From Saccharopolyspora indica (lineage in GTDB: Bacteria; Actinomycetota; Actinomycetes; Mycobacteriales; Pseudonocardiaceae): 64,000 nucleotides of DNA. The notes below the pieces were generated by a model. That model ran no database searches. It worked only from the letters and a program-made list of their open reading frames with translations, and was not told the origin of the DNA. Location of the stretch: contig NZ_JAQGLB010000002.1 in the NCBI RefSeq assembly GCF_027853965.1, forward strand, positions 1 to 64,000. Reading direction: 5' to 3'. Each line of letters starts with the position of its first letter. Position 1 is the stretch's first letter. This document shows, piece by piece, positions 44,123 to 53,253 of this stretch. A program made the translations under genes and the position numbers.

Positions 44123-44962
44123 GTGGACGAGGGCGTGTTCGGGCCGCGGACCGTGACCTGGCACCTGCACGCGGATCCGGCGATGTGGATCGCCGGGGTC
44201 TGCAGCCTCTACCTGCAAGCGCTGCACCCGCGAGCGGTGGCCGCCGTGGTGCAGAACTCGCGGTTCCAGGACGACCCGCTGGGACGGCTCCAGCGCACCG
44301 GCGACTTCGTCGCCACCACGACCTACGGCACCACGGCCGAAGCCGAGACGGCGGCGGCCCGGGTTCGCGGCGTGCACCGCAAGCTGCGCGGAACCGACCG
44401 CCGGACCGGCGAGCAGATCAGGCTCGACGAGCCGGAGCTGCTGCGCTGGGTGCACTGCGCGGAAGTCACGTCCTTCGCCGGAGTGGTGCGCCGCGCCGGG
44501 TTCCCGCTGACCACCGCCCAGCTGGACCAGTACTTCGACGAACAGCGCAGGTCGGCGGCGCTGGTCGGGCTGGAGCCCGCCGACGTGCCCGGCTCGAGCC
44601 GGGAGATGGCGGCCTACTTCGCCCGGATGCGCCCGCAGCTGCGCCGCACCGACGACTCCGACCTGATCTACCGCTTCCTGCACCGCCCGTTCGCGCCGTG
44701 GTGGCTGCTCCCGGTGAACCTCGGCTACCGGCCGCTCGGCCACCTGGCGTACTCGGTGCTGCCGGACTGGGCGCGCCGCATCCACGACCGCGCGGCCTAC
44801 CCACCGCCGGTGGTCGCGGCCGGACTGCGCGGCTTCCGCACGGCGGGACTGGCAGTCCCGGACCAGCTGCGCTTCCGCTACCCGGGTGATCACGTCCAGC
44901 GCGCACTGGACCGGCTCGGTGCGGCGGCTTCGCCCACCACCGGAGTCCCCAGCGGCCCGTGA
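44123..44962 (+). CDS. Oxygenase MpaB-family (DUF2236) protein
   Basis: 279 residues. Features of the DUF2236 group, which includes MpaB and latex-clearing protein, are seen: LYLQALHPRAVAAVVQNSRF near residue 29, RVRGVHRKLRGTDRRTG near 80, and the histidine-rich HCAEVTSF segment. These proteins bind heme b in studied members. GTG start three bases after the phosphatase-like gene; probable operon. Substrate unknown. Confidence 0.8.
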   Translation: MDEGVFGPRTVTWHLHADPAMWIAGVCSLYLQALHPRAVAAVVQNSRFQDDPLGRLQRTGDFVATTTYGTTAEAETAAARVRGVHRKLRGTDRRTGEQIRLDEPELLRWVHCAEVTSFAGVVRRAGFPLTTAQLDQYFDEQRRSAALVGLEPADVPGSSREMAAYFARMRPQLRRTDDSDLIYRFLHRPFAPWWLLPVNLGYRPLGHLAYSVLPDWARRIHDRAAYPPPVVAAGLRGFRTAGLAVPDQLRFRYPGDHVQRALDRLGAAASPTTGVPSGP

Positions 44963-44968
44963 CGCCTT

Positions 44969-45102
44969 GAAAGCATGGGAACTTTCCTGTCACCGGACTG
45001 CGAGCATGGGAACCTTCCTGTCATGCCGGCCGTGCGCGGGAGCAGGGGAACTTCCCCGTCGGCCACCGGCGAGCGACGTGGAGGATGGGAACTTTCCTGT
45101 CA
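44969..45102 (-). repeat. 24-bp repeat, cluster 14, three copies plus one decayed
   Basis: Reverse copies at 44969-44992, 45000-45023 and 45079-45102; a decayed one near 45036-45061 (AGCAGGGGAACTTCCCCGTC). Two have AACTTTCC. Convergent gap. Confidence 0.9.
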
Positions 45103-45137
45103 GGCGAGCGCCGCGCCCGTCCTGGGCGGAGGCAGGA

Positions 45138-45722
45138 TCACTGGCGGAGCAGCAGGTTGGAGCCGTCGGCGAAGTCGATCGAGACGAAAGGATCACCGTC
45201 GATCGTCCGCCCCAGCAGCACGTCGCGGATTCCGGCCACCGCGTTCGTCGGCTGCTGCCACCACGTGATCAGCGAGGTGTTCAGGCCGGGCAGCGGTGCC
45301 GGTGGCGGGATCTGGTGCGGGGGCAGGTCGACGAACCGGGCCGGGATGACCACCGCGATGCGCTGGTCTGTGGCCACCAGCCAGGCGTAGCCGTTTCCGG
45401 CGGTCAGCACGTCGGCGACCTGCACGGCGAGCCGACCGCCGTCGGCCGCGGTCGCCCAGCCGCGGATTCCCCGGTCGTGCACCCACTCGTCGCCGAGGTG
45501 GTCGCCGCGGGTGGTGAGCTCGGACGGCTTCAGGTAGGTCTCCGACACCGCTTGGGTGCACTTCGGCACCGGGTTGACCGGCGTGTGCGGAACGCTGGTC
45601 CGACCGGCCACGGTGGAGGCCAGATATCCCGGTCGGCGTTCGAAGATCCGGTGGAACGCCTCACCTCGCTGCAGCCAGCCGTGCTCGGCCACCTTCACCA
45701 CGTCGGCCGGCCGGGCTACCAC
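45138..45722 (-). CDS. Hypothetical protein, last gene of the type VII substrate operon
   Basis: 194 residues, no recognised domain. The C-terminus (VSIDFADGSNLLLRQ) resembles that of the upstream gene (LQITFADQSRLELQM), suggesting a shared fold. The GTG overlaps the upstream stop by seven bases, so translation is coupled. Possibly a chaperone or immunity-like partner of the WXG-type protein (inference from position only). Confidence 0.6.
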   Translation of the reverse strand: MVARPADVVKVAEHGWLQRGEAFHRIFERRPGYLASTVAGRTSVPHTPVNPVPKCTQAVSETYLKPSELTTRGDHLGDEWVHDRGIRGWATAADGGRLAVQVADVLTAGNGYAWLVATDQRIAVVIPARFVDLPPHQIPPPAPLPGLNTSLITWWQQPTNAVAGIRDVLLGRTIDGDPFVSIDFADGSNLLLRQ

Positions 45723-46489
45723 GACGATCCCCCAAGCGTGTTGCGGACGAGTGCGAGAACCCGGTTCGGGTTGGCCTTCGACGGCATCTGGAGCTCGAGC
45801 CGCGACTGATCCGCGAAGGTGATCTGCAGGTAGGTCCCGCTCCGGTCGTCCTTCTCGTAACCCGGCCGCCGGAATGCGCGCTCACCGACGTCGTAGCCGA
45901 GGACCTGGTTCAGGTCGATGCAGGCCTTCTCGACGACCTCAGGTGTCTGGACCTGCTCGCCGTGGTCGAAGAACCGTCCCTTGTTGTTGATCGTGCTGCT
46001 CATGGCGCCCGCGAAGTCGTCGGCGAACCTGCCGACGGGGCCCGTCGCCTGCATGATCTTGTCCATGCCCTTGTCGAGCCAGTCGCGGGAGCCTTCCGGG
46101 AGTTCGGCGACCTCCAGCAGCGCCAGCCGGGTCGGCGTCGCCACCAGGATTCCCGGCTTCTCGCCGGGAGACCTCTCACCGGAGGTGCCGCTCATCCGCA
46201 CGGCCAGAGCATCGGCGTCGCGCGCCGAAACGATGGCCGACGGCGAGTTCCGGTTGTCGGCCTGCTCGTCGACCGAGTTGAAGACGGCGGAGACCCGCAT
46301 CGAGAGCGCACCGGCCTGGAACAGCGCGCGGGACGCCAGTCCGCGCTTGCGCTTGCCGTGCTCGTCCAGGCCGGCGACCTCGAACAGCGGGATGTGGAAC
46401 GGATCCGGGAAGGCCCACGTGATGGGCTCGCCCGGCGTGCACCACCAGGACCTGGCGCTCAGGACCAGGTGTTCCACGTTGTAGGTCAT
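45716..46489 (-). CDS. Hypothetical protein of the type VII substrate operon
   Basis: 257 residues, no membrane helices or signal peptide. Begins MTYNVEHLVLSARSWW and has a C-terminal strand-rich part (YLQITFADQSRLELQMPS). I do not recognise a family. It lies 23 bp after the WXG-type gene and overlaps the next gene. Its lack of a secretion signal suggests a cytoplasmic partner. Confidence 0.6.
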   Translation of the reverse strand: MTYNVEHLVLSARSWWCTPGEPITWAFPDPFHIPLFEVAGLDEHGKRKRGLASRALFQAGALSMRVSAVFNSVDEQADNRNSPSAIVSARDADALAVRMSGTSGERSPGEKPGILVATPTRLALLEVAELPEGSRDWLDKGMDKIMQATGPVGRFADDFAGAMSSTINNKGRFFDHGEQVQTPEVVEKACIDLNQVLGYDVGERAFRRPGYEKDDRSGTYLQITFADQSRLELQMPSKANPNRVLALVRNTLGGSSW

Positions 46490-46512
46490 CCGCTATTCCG
46501 TCCGCATCGCGG

Positions 46513-47682
46513 TCAGGAGAAACCCTTCTCCTGCGCGGCTTTGCTCTCCTCCGGGGTGAGCTCACCGCTGATCCGCTGGTCCGCTTCGTCGTACATCGCC
46601 TTCGGGATCTGCTTGATCGCCTGTCCTTCAGCGGTCTCGATGGTACCTGCGGCGACGGCCTTGCCGATCGACGTCTCGCCGCCGAGCACCCCGCCGATCG
46701 CCTTGCCCGCGAGGTTGGCGGCCAGCGCTTCTTCGCCGGTCTTGTGCAGCCCCTGGCCCTTCATGAAGACGTTGCTGGTCTTGGAGGTGGCGAACTCGCG
46801 CAGGACCTCGCCGGTGTTGGGATCCTTCACCACCTCGGTCTTGCTCTTCGAGATCCCCCTGGTGAGCAGCTTGCCGAGCTTGCCGGATTCGCGGATCTTG
46901 TTGAGCAGCTCTTCGAGCTTCTTCAGCCACTTGTAGAGCTGGGCCTGGATCTTGGCGACCTGGGTGGCGATGCGGCCGCCGGTGATGCCGACCGACGCCG
47001 TCGTGGTCGCGCCCGCGGCGCCCACCGAGGCGCCTGCGGTGATCCACGACGCGGCGAGCGCGGCGAGCCACTGGACGATCAGGCTGATGATCAGCTCGGT
47101 CAGGATGTTGATGACGAGCTCGACGAACATGTCGAACATGTCCGCGATGCCGTCGAGGGTTTCCTTGAGCCCGCGGACGTCCTCGGCCAGCGCCTTGGAA
47201 CCTTCGCCGAACTCGGTCATCTGCTTGCGGAAGGCGTCGCCGTCCTGGCCGACCCAGCTCTCGGCGGTCGCCTCAGCACGCTTGGGTTCCTGGTCGCCGA
47301 CCTCGTCGAGCCACGACGCGACCTGCTCCCAGCCCTTGCCGGTGGCGCGCATCTGCTCGGGGTCGCCGATGGCCTGCTCGGCGATCTCGATCAGCGGGGT
47401 CATCACGATCGACACCAGGAAGCCGAGACCGTTGTCCAGCAGCGCTTGGCCCGGGTTCGACAGCAGCTCCATCTGCTCCTGGCGCGCCGAGATGACCGCG
47501 GAGGTCCACTCCGGGGCGGCGGAGCCGTCCGCGAGGTTGCCGCCGTTGGTGTTGATCGCCGCGTCCCGCATGCCGTAGGCGGCGTTGGCCGCGGACGAGC
47601 CGCGGGTCAGGGTCTGCTCGGCCCAGTTCTTGCGGGTGGCGTCGCCCTGGTTGAGCTCTTCGAAGGTTCCCGGCCCGCTCAT
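46513..47682 (-). CDS. WXG100-like type VII secretion substrate with a long C-terminal part
   Basis: 389 residues. The central helical hairpin contains ESWVGQDGDAFRKQMTEF (about 138-155), a WxG motif. A strongly hydrophobic helix follows (LVINILTELIISLIVQW), then a Gly/Ala stretch and a Lys-rich region to a helical C-terminus. The ATG overlaps the stop of the EspC-like gene (ATGA). Likely exported or assembled with it. No toxin motif is seen in the C-terminal half. Confidence 0.7.
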   Translation of the reverse strand: MSGPGTFEELNQGDATRKNWAEQTLTRGSSAANAAYGMRDAAINTNGGNLADGSAAPEWTSAVISARQEQMELLSNPGQALLDNGLGFLVSIVMTPLIEIAEQAIGDPEQMRATGKGWEQVASWLDEVGDQEPKRAEATAESWVGQDGDAFRKQMTEFGEGSKALAEDVRGLKETLDGIADMFDMFVELVINILTELIISLIVQWLAALAASWITAGASVGAAGATTTASVGITGGRIATQVAKIQAQLYKWLKKLEELLNKIRESGKLGKLLTRGISKSKTEVVKDPNTGEVLREFATSKTSNVFMKGQGLHKTGEEALAANLAGKAIGGVLGGETSIGKAVAAGTIETAEGQAIKQIPKAMYDEADQRISGELTPEESKAAQEKGFS

Positions 47683-48005
47683 CCCGCAAGTCCTTCCCCG
47701 GCCTTGTTCAGCATTTCGATGATCTGCTGCTCGGTCTCGTCGTAGTCCTTGACGGTGTCCTCGAGCGCCTGCTTGGTCTCGGTGAGGAACTGCTGGGCCT
47801 TCTGGGCCATCTCCTGGCAGCCCTGCAGCGTCTCGAAGTACTTGTCGCTGATGCCCACGGCGTTGCCGATCGGGCCGAAGCACTGGTCGTCGGTTCGCGC
47901 CTGCTCCAGCAGCTGGGCCAGCTGCCCGAACTTGTCGGCCAAGCTCTCCGAGCCGCTGCCGTGCCCGGACAACGTGCCGGGCGTCATCTTCAGCTCGCCA
48001 CCCAC
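47679..48005 (-). CDS. EspC/WXG100-like small type VII secretion protein
   Basis: 108 residues, all helical. It has the type VII signal YxxxE in VKDYDETEQQII (about 88-99) and a helix-turn-helix layout (SLADKFGQLAQLLEQART, then a second helix). GTG start with GAGGGGG upstream. First gene of a four-gene operon. No ESX core gene (eccC, eccD, mycP) is in the window, so export would need a machinery encoded elsewhere. Confidence 0.75.
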   Translation of the reverse strand: MGGELKMTPGTLSGHGSGSESLADKFGQLAQLLEQARTDDQCFGPIGNAVGISDKYFETLQGCQEMAQKAQQFLTETKQALEDTVKDYDETEQQIIEMLNKAGEGLAG

Positions 48006-48240
48006 GGTGTCCCCCTCGAGTAAGAACGTCTGATCGCCGAAGTCACCGGCTTCGACGTTGTTCGGGCGTTATCGGTTCCAGCCGATTTCGCGGAGTCCCG
48101 CCGTGCCGGTCCGGACGATCGCGAAATGATGTTCGAAACAGCCTACCTGGGGTTTCGGTGACATCAAGGGCACCTTCCCGCCTCTCCCATCGCAGAAGTG
48201 CGCATAGCGGATGTTTCGGCCGTTGCCCGGCGTTCGGGAT

Positions 48241-48428
48241 GCGAGCATGGGAACTTTCCTGTCATCCGCACTCCCGGAGAGTGCGATCAAAAGGATTTCG
48301 CGGACATTCTCGGCAGTTCGGGTGCGAGCATGGGAACCTTCCTGTCACCTCCGCGCGGCCCGGGGGAGCGGTTCCGCTGGCTCCATCCGGCGGGTCGGCC
48401 TGGTGCGAGGATGGGAACCTTCCTGTCA
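48241..48428 (-). repeat. 24-bp repeat, cluster 15, three copies
   Basis: Reverse copies at 48241-48264, 48324-48347 and 48405-48428, widely spaced (83 and 81 bp), in the divergent gap before glcD. A decayed relative (AAGGGCACCTTCC) may lie at 48161-48182. Confidence 0.92.
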
Positions 48429-48485
48429 TCCGAGCGCGCGCCGGGCGGGTTTCGCGCGCTCGCTGGGGGCACAATCAGATCGTGC

Positions 48486-48499
48486 GGACAATCTTGTCC
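48486..48499. promoter_or_regulatory. Short palindrome upstream of glcD
   Basis: GGACAA, TC, TTGTCC. Thirteen bases before the GntR-like dyad. Confidence 0.4.
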
Positions 48500-48511
48500 A
48501 CCTCTTGTATC

Positions 48512-48529
48512 TATGTTGTGAACAACATA
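48512..48529. promoter_or_regulatory. Probable GntR-type operator of glcDEF
   Basis: TATGTTGT, GA, ACAACATA, a perfect 8-2-8 dyad 61 bp before glcD. The GT-N-AC core (TTGTGAACAA) fits GntR/FCD regulators, which commonly control glycolate or lactate oxidation. No GntR gene is adjacent. Confidence 0.65.
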
Positions 48530-48590
48530 AGGTTCCGCCTTGAACGGAACGGGTTTTCCGCAGGGCGGAATATCTCCGGGAGGCTGAGCA

Positions 48591-50078
48591 ATGCAGTCGA
48601 CCAGCACCGAGACCGAGCGGCACGCGCTGGAACAGGTCGTCCACCAGTTCCGCGCCGCGCTGCCACCGGGCATGGTGATCACCGATCCGCAGCAGCTGCG
48701 CACCTACGAGTGCGACGGCCTGGCCAGCTACCGCGTCGTGCCCGCCGTCGTCGTGCTGCCGGAGACCGCTGAGCAGGTTCGCGACGTCGTCCGGATCTGC
48801 GCCGAGCACGAGGTTCCCTTCGTGGCGCGCGGATCGGGCACCGGGTTGTCCGGCGGGGCGCTCCCGCACTCCTCCGGCGTGCTGGTGGTGACCGCGAAGA
48901 TGCGGCGGATCCTGGAGATCGACCTGGCCAACGAGCGCGCCGTGGTGGAGCCCGGCGTGATCAACCTCGACGTCACCAGGGCCGTCCAGGACCGCGGCTA
49001 CTACTTCGCGCCGGACCCCTCCAGCCAACAGGTCTGCTCGGTCGGCGGCAACGTCGCCGAGAACTCCGGCGGGGCGCACTGCCTCAAGTACGGGTTCACC
49101 ACCAACCACATCCTCGCGCTCGAAGTCGTCACACCCGACGGCGACGTGGTCGAGCTCGGCGGCCCGGCGCGGGAGACCGCCGGCTACGACCTGCTCGGCG
49201 CGTTCATCGGCAGCGAAGGCACCCTCGGCGTGGTCACCAAGATCACCGTCCGGCTGCTGCGCAAACCCGAGTCCGTGCAGACGCTGCTCGCCGGGTTCCC
49301 GTCGACCGACGAGGCCGGGGCGGCGGTGTCGGCGATCATCGCCGACGGCGTCACGCCCGCCGCGATCGAGATGATGGACGCGCTGGCCATCGAAGCGGCC
49401 GAGCAGGCCGTGCACTGCGGCTACCCGGAAGGCGCGGGCGCGGTGCTGGTCGTCGAGCTGGACGGCCCGGCCGCCGAGGTCGAGCACACCTTCGCCGAGG
49501 TGGAGCGGCACTGCGGGGCGCACGGGGCGTTCGAGATCCGGGTCGCCGCCGACGACCACGAGCGGGCGATGATCTGGAAGGGCCGCAAGTCCGCGTTCGC
49601 CGCGGTCGGCCGCATCAGCCCCGACTACATCGTGCAGGACGGGGTGATCCCGCGGACGGCGCTGCCCGAAGTGCTCGGCCGCATCGCCCGGCTGTCCGCC
49701 GAATCCGGGGTGCGGGTCGCCAACGTCTTCCACGCCGGCGACGGCAACCTGCACCCGCTGGTGCTCTTCGACGATTCCGAGCCCGGGGCCAACGAGCGCG
49801 CCGAGCAGGTATCCGGCGCGATCCTCGACCTGTGCATCGAGCACGGCGGCTCGATCACCGGGGAGCACGGCGTCGGCGCGGACAAGGTCAAGTACATGGG
49901 CCGCATGTTCACCGCCGACGACCTGGACACCATGCAGCGCGTGCGCTGCGCCTTCGACCCGGTCGGGATCTGCAACCCGGGCAAGGTTTTCCCGACCCCG
50001 AGGCTCTGCGGCGAGGTCCCCGGGCCCCGGCGCGGCGTGCACCCACTGACCGAAGCGGGATTGGCGGACCAGTTCTGA
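48591..50078 (+). CDS. glcD: Glycolate oxidase subunit GlcD (FAD-linked oxidase)
   Basis: 495 residues. An FAD-binding type 4 domain with RGSGTGLSGGALP (about 80-92), CSVGGNVAENSGG (about 147-159) and GSEGTLGVV, then a C-terminal domain with FHAGDGNLHP and GSITGEHGVG. It oxidises glycolate (or lactate) to glyoxylate, passing electrons through GlcE and GlcF. GGAGG-like sequence precedes the ATG. First of three overlapping genes. Confidence 0.93.
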   Translation: MQSTSTETERHALEQVVHQFRAALPPGMVITDPQQLRTYECDGLASYRVVPAVVVLPETAEQVRDVVRICAEHEVPFVARGSGTGLSGGALPHSSGVLVVTAKMRRILEIDLANERAVVEPGVINLDVTRAVQDRGYYFAPDPSSQQVCSVGGNVAENSGGAHCLKYGFTTNHILALEVVTPDGDVVELGGPARETAGYDLLGAFIGSEGTLGVVTKITVRLLRKPESVQTLLAGFPSTDEAGAAVSAIIADGVTPAAIEMMDALAIEAAEQAVHCGYPEGAGAVLVVELDGPAAEVEHTFAEVERHCGAHGAFEIRVAADDHERAMIWKGRKSAFAAVGRISPDYIVQDGVIPRTALPEVLGRIARLSAESGVRVANVFHAGDGNLHPLVLFDDSEPGANERAEQVSGAILDLCIEHGGSITGEHGVGADKVKYMGRMFTADDLDTMQRVRCAFDPVGICNPGKVFPTPRLCGEVPGPRRGVHPLTEAGLADQF

Positions 50079-51319
50079 TGCCCACCACGACCAAGGACGC
50101 GCTCGCCGCCGCGCTGGGCGCGGAGAACGTGCGCGACGCAGCCGAACCGGACGCGGTGTGCGGTGTCCGTCCACAATGGGTGGCCACGGTGGACAGCACC
50201 GAGAGCGCCTCGGCGGCGATGAAGGTGGCCGCCGAGCACGGGCTGCGGGTGGTGCCGAAGGGCTCCGGCAGCAAGCTCGACTGGGGCGCCGCACCAGCGG
50301 CCGTCGACCTGCTGCTCGACGTCTCCGCGGCGACCGGCATCGTCGAGCACGCGGCGGGCGATCTCGTCGTGCACGCCCTGGCCGGCACCCCGGTCGCCGA
50401 GGTCGGCGACACCGTGCGCGCCGCCGGTCAGCAGCTCGCGATCGACCAGCCGCTGCCGACCGCGACCGTGGGCGGCGTCGTGGCCACCGGCACCTCCGGC
50501 CCCTGCCGCCACCTCTTCGGCGGAGTGCGCGACCTGCTCATCGGCATCACCGTGGTGCGCGCCGACGGGACGGTGACCACGGCGGGCGGCAAGGTGGTCA
50601 AGAACGTCGCGGGCTACGACCTCGGCAAGCTCTACACCGGCTCCTTCGGCACCCTCGGCGTGATCACCGAAGCGGTGTTCCGCCTCCACCCGGTGGCCGC
50701 CGAACACCGCTGGATCTCGGTCACCACCACCGACCCGGCGACGGCAGGCGCCCTGGCCGACGAGATCCGGCACTCGCAGGCGGTGCCCACCGCGATCGAG
50801 CTCGACCGCGCACGGCCGGACGGGCCGATCGCGGTGTGCGCGCAGCTCGAAGGCCGCCCGGCGGCGACGCACGACCGGGCCGCGGAGCTGGCCGCGACGC
50901 TCGGCCACGGGGCGGAAGTGCTGGAACGAGCACCGGAGTGGTGGGGGAGCCACCCGTTCGAACCGGCCGGAACCGGCCTGCGCGTGGCCGCCGAACCCGC
51001 GAAGCTGCCGCAACTGCTCGCCGCGATCCAGGACGCGGCCGGCGGACTCCCGGTGACGACTCGCGGCGCCGCCGGGCTCGGCGTGCTGCACGCGGGCCTG
51101 CCCGCCGACACCGATCCGGCCGCGGTCGCCGAACTGGTCACCGCGCTGCGGGCCCGCTGCGAGTACGCGGTGGTGGAACGAGCACCGCGAGCCGTCCTCG
51201 CCGCGATCGACCCGTGGGGCCCGGTCGCGCCGGGACTGCTGACCCTGATGCGCCGGACCAAGGACCAGTTCGACCCGGAGCACCGGCTCGCCCCGGGCCG
51301 GTTCGTGGGAGGAATCTGA
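50078..51319 (+). CDS. glcE: Glycolate oxidase subunit GlcE (FAD-binding)
   Basis: 413 residues, a second FAD-type-4 protein with PKGSGSKLDWG (about 59-69), PTATVGGVVATGTSG (about 127-141) and KNVAGYDLGKLYTGSFGTLG. It lacks the metal-binding C-terminal motif of GlcD, as GlcE does. The ATG overlaps the glcD stop by one base (TGATG), indicating tight coupling. Works in the GlcDEF complex at the membrane. Confidence 0.9.
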   Translation: MPTTTKDALAAALGAENVRDAAEPDAVCGVRPQWVATVDSTESASAAMKVAAEHGLRVVPKGSGSKLDWGAAPAAVDLLLDVSAATGIVEHAAGDLVVHALAGTPVAEVGDTVRAAGQQLAIDQPLPTATVGGVVATGTSGPCRHLFGGVRDLLIGITVVRADGTVTTAGGKVVKNVAGYDLGKLYTGSFGTLGVITEAVFRLHPVAAEHRWISVTTTDPATAGALADEIRHSQAVPTAIELDRARPDGPIAVCAQLEGRPAATHDRAAELAATLGHGAEVLERAPEWWGSHPFEPAGTGLRVAAEPAKLPQLLAAIQDAAGGLPVTTRGAAGLGVLHAGLPADTDPAAVAELVTALRARCEYAVVERAPRAVLAAIDPWGPVAPGLLTLMRRTKDQFDPEHRLAPGRFVGGI

Positions 51320-52632
51320 TGACCGAGACCCGCCCTGGTGCCTTCGACGCCCACCACCCGCCGCAGCGCGAACTCGTCGACGACTGCGTGCACTGCGGGT
51401 TCTGCCTGCCGACCTGCCCCACCTACGACCTGTGGGGCGAGGAGATGGACTCGCCGCGCGGCCGCATCTACCTGATGAAGGAAGGCCTGGAGGGCGAGCC
51501 GCTGACCGACACCATGGTCGGGCACTTCGACGCCTGCCTGGGCTGCATGGCGTGCGTGAGCGCCTGCCCGTCCGGTGTGCAGTACGGGACGCTGATCACC
51601 GAAACGCGCGCGCAGGTGGAGCGGCGGCACGAGCGCGGCAAGTGGGAGCGCCTCATGCGCACCGCGATCTTCACCCTGTTCCCGTACCCGCGGCGGCTCA
51701 GAGCACTGCGCGGGCCGCTGGCGCTCTACCAGCGGCTGGGCCTGGGCAAGCTGGCCAAGAAGTCCGGGCTGATGGCGAAGCTGCCCGAAGGCCTGCAGGC
51801 GATGGAATCCCTGGCACCGCCGATCACCCGCGCACCCAAGCTCGGCCACCGGGTTCCGGCGCGGGGCAAGCGGCGCGCCACCATCGGGATGATCACCGGC
51901 TGCGTGCAGAGCGCGTTCTTCCCCGACGTCAACGCCGCGACGGCCCGCATCCTCGCCGCCGAGGGCTGCGACGTCGTGATCCCCCGCGCGCAGGGCTGCT
52001 GCGGCGCGCTCAGCGAGCACTCGGGCCGGGAAGCCGAAGCGGTGAAGTTCGCGCGCGACCTGCTCGACGTGTTCGAACGGTCCGACGTGGACTACGTCGT
52101 CATCAACTCGGCCGGCTGCGGATCGACGCTCAAGGAATACCCGCGCCTCCTGCAGGACGACCCCGAGTACGCGGCGAAGGCCGAGGCGTTCTCGGCCCGG
52201 GTGCGCGACATCGCCGAGCTGCTGGTCGAACTCGGCCCGGTCGCCGAACGCCACCCGCTCCCGGTCGAGGTCGCCTACCACGACGCCTGCCACCTGGCGC
52301 ACGGCCAGGGCATCCGCTCCCAACCGCGCGAGCTGCTGCGCGCGATCCCCGGCCTGGAGATCCGCGAGATCAGCCGCGGCGAGCTGTGCTGCGGTTCGGC
52401 GGGCGTCTACAACCTGCTCCAACCGGAACCGGCGCGGGAACTGGGCGACCGCAAGGCCGACCACGTCCTGGCCACCGGGGCGCGCCTGCTGGTCACGGCC
52501 AACCCGGGCTGCTCGATGCAGATCCGCACCGCGCTGGAGCGCCGCGGTGAGCACCTGGCCATGGCGCACACGGTCCAGGTCCTGGACGCCTCGATCCGCG
52601 GCCTGGGCGTCGAGGCCCTGCTGCGCGACTGA
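51319..52632 (+). CDS. glcF: Glycolate oxidase iron-sulphur subunit GlcF
   Basis: 437 residues. Two [4Fe-4S] motifs, CVHCGFCLPTCP (about 24-35) and CLGCMACVSACP (about 74-85), then two CCG-type domains (CCGALSEHSG, CCGSAGVYNL) with HDACHLAHGQG. It carries electrons from GlcD/GlcE to the respiratory chain. Starts one base inside the glcE stop. A hairpin terminator ends the operon. Confidence 0.93.
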   Translation: MTETRPGAFDAHHPPQRELVDDCVHCGFCLPTCPTYDLWGEEMDSPRGRIYLMKEGLEGEPLTDTMVGHFDACLGCMACVSACPSGVQYGTLITETRAQVERRHERGKWERLMRTAIFTLFPYPRRLRALRGPLALYQRLGLGKLAKKSGLMAKLPEGLQAMESLAPPITRAPKLGHRVPARGKRRATIGMITGCVQSAFFPDVNAATARILAAEGCDVVIPRAQGCCGALSEHSGREAEAVKFARDLLDVFERSDVDYVVINSAGCGSTLKEYPRLLQDDPEYAAKAEAFSARVRDIAELLVELGPVAERHPLPVEVAYHDACHLAHGQGIRSQPRELLRAIPGLEIREISRGELCCGSAGVYNLLQPEPARELGDRKADHVLATGARLLVTANPGCSMQIRTALERRGEHLAMAHTVQVLDASIRGLGVEALLRD

Positions 52633-52634
52633 CC

Positions 52635-52666
52635 CGACGGCGGGGCCGGTGCGAGCCCCGCCGTCG
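52635..52666 (+). terminator. Terminator of glcDEF
   Basis: CGACGGCGGGGC (52635-52646), an eight-base loop, GCCCCGCCGTCG (52655-52666). A 12-bp perfect stem three bases past the stop. Confidence 0.88.
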
Positions 52667-52680
52667 CGACGTCCGCCGGT

Positions 52681-52704
52681 GCGAGCATGGGAACCTTCCT
52701 GTCA
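52681..52704 (-). repeat. 24-bp repeat, cluster 16, single copy
   Basis: A reverse copy matching the consensus throughout, 14 bases beyond the glcDEF terminator. Confidence 0.92.
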
Positions 52705-52746
52705 CGGGTCCGCGAGCGGGGCCCGGTGACGACGAGGGGACGACCG

Positions 52747-53214
52747 TTGACCGATCAGGAAGGGCAGTCCGGCTGCCTGGCCTGCGACCTTTCCTCCGGC
52801 GCGACCCACCTCCCGGGCGGGCGGGTGCACGCGACCCGGTTCTGGGTGGTGGAGCACTGCATCGGTCCGCTCGGCGTCGGTGCGCTGGTGGTCAAGCCGC
52901 TCCGCCACGTCCTGCACATCGCGGAGCTGACCGCGGAGGAGAGCGCCGAGCTCGGGCCGCTCTTGCGGCGGGTGACTGCCGCGATCGAGGAAGTCCTGCG
53001 CCCGGAGCAGGTCTACGCGTGCCTGTGGTCGCACTCGGGTGGCGTGCCCGGGCACATCCACTTCGTCCTGCAGCCCGCCACCCGCGAACTGATGGACCAG
53101 TACGGCGCCTACGGGCCCGCGCTGCAGACGGCGATGTTCGCCGAATCCGACATGCCGGACGAGGCGGCGGTGTCCGCGATCTGCACCCGGTACCGGGCGG
53201 TGCTCGACGCTTGA
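52747..53214 (+). CDS. HIT-family protein
   Basis: 155 residues. The histidine triad region reads HSGGVPGHIHFVLQP (about 98-112), with an N-terminal CLACDL as in many HIT proteins that bind zinc. HIT enzymes hydrolyse nucleotide phosphoramidates or dinucleoside polyphosphates. TTG at 52747 is preferred because GAGGGG lies seven bases upstream; a longer reading starts in the 24-bp repeat at 52681. Confidence 0.78.
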   Translation: MTDQEGQSGCLACDLSSGATHLPGGRVHATRFWVVEHCIGPLGVGALVVKPLRHVLHIAELTAEESAELGPLLRRVTAAIEEVLRPEQVYACLWSHSGGVPGHIHFVLQPATRELMDQYGAYGPALQTAMFAESDMPDEAAVSAICTRYRAVLDA

Positions 53215-53216
53215 GA

Positions 53217-53240
53217 TGACAGGAAGGTTCCCATCCTCGC
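53217..53240 (+). repeat. 24-bp repeat, cluster 17, single copy
   Basis: Forward copy (arm variant ATCCTCGC) starting two bases after the HIT stop; 13 bases from the convergent gene's stop. Confidence 0.92.
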
Positions 53241-53253
53241 AAGCGCGGAACGG

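Noticed and set aside
48161-48182. A further copy of the 24-bp repeat
   Set aside because: Only GGG-ACCTTCC is shared and the TGTCA end is missing; kept as a possible relic, not counted.
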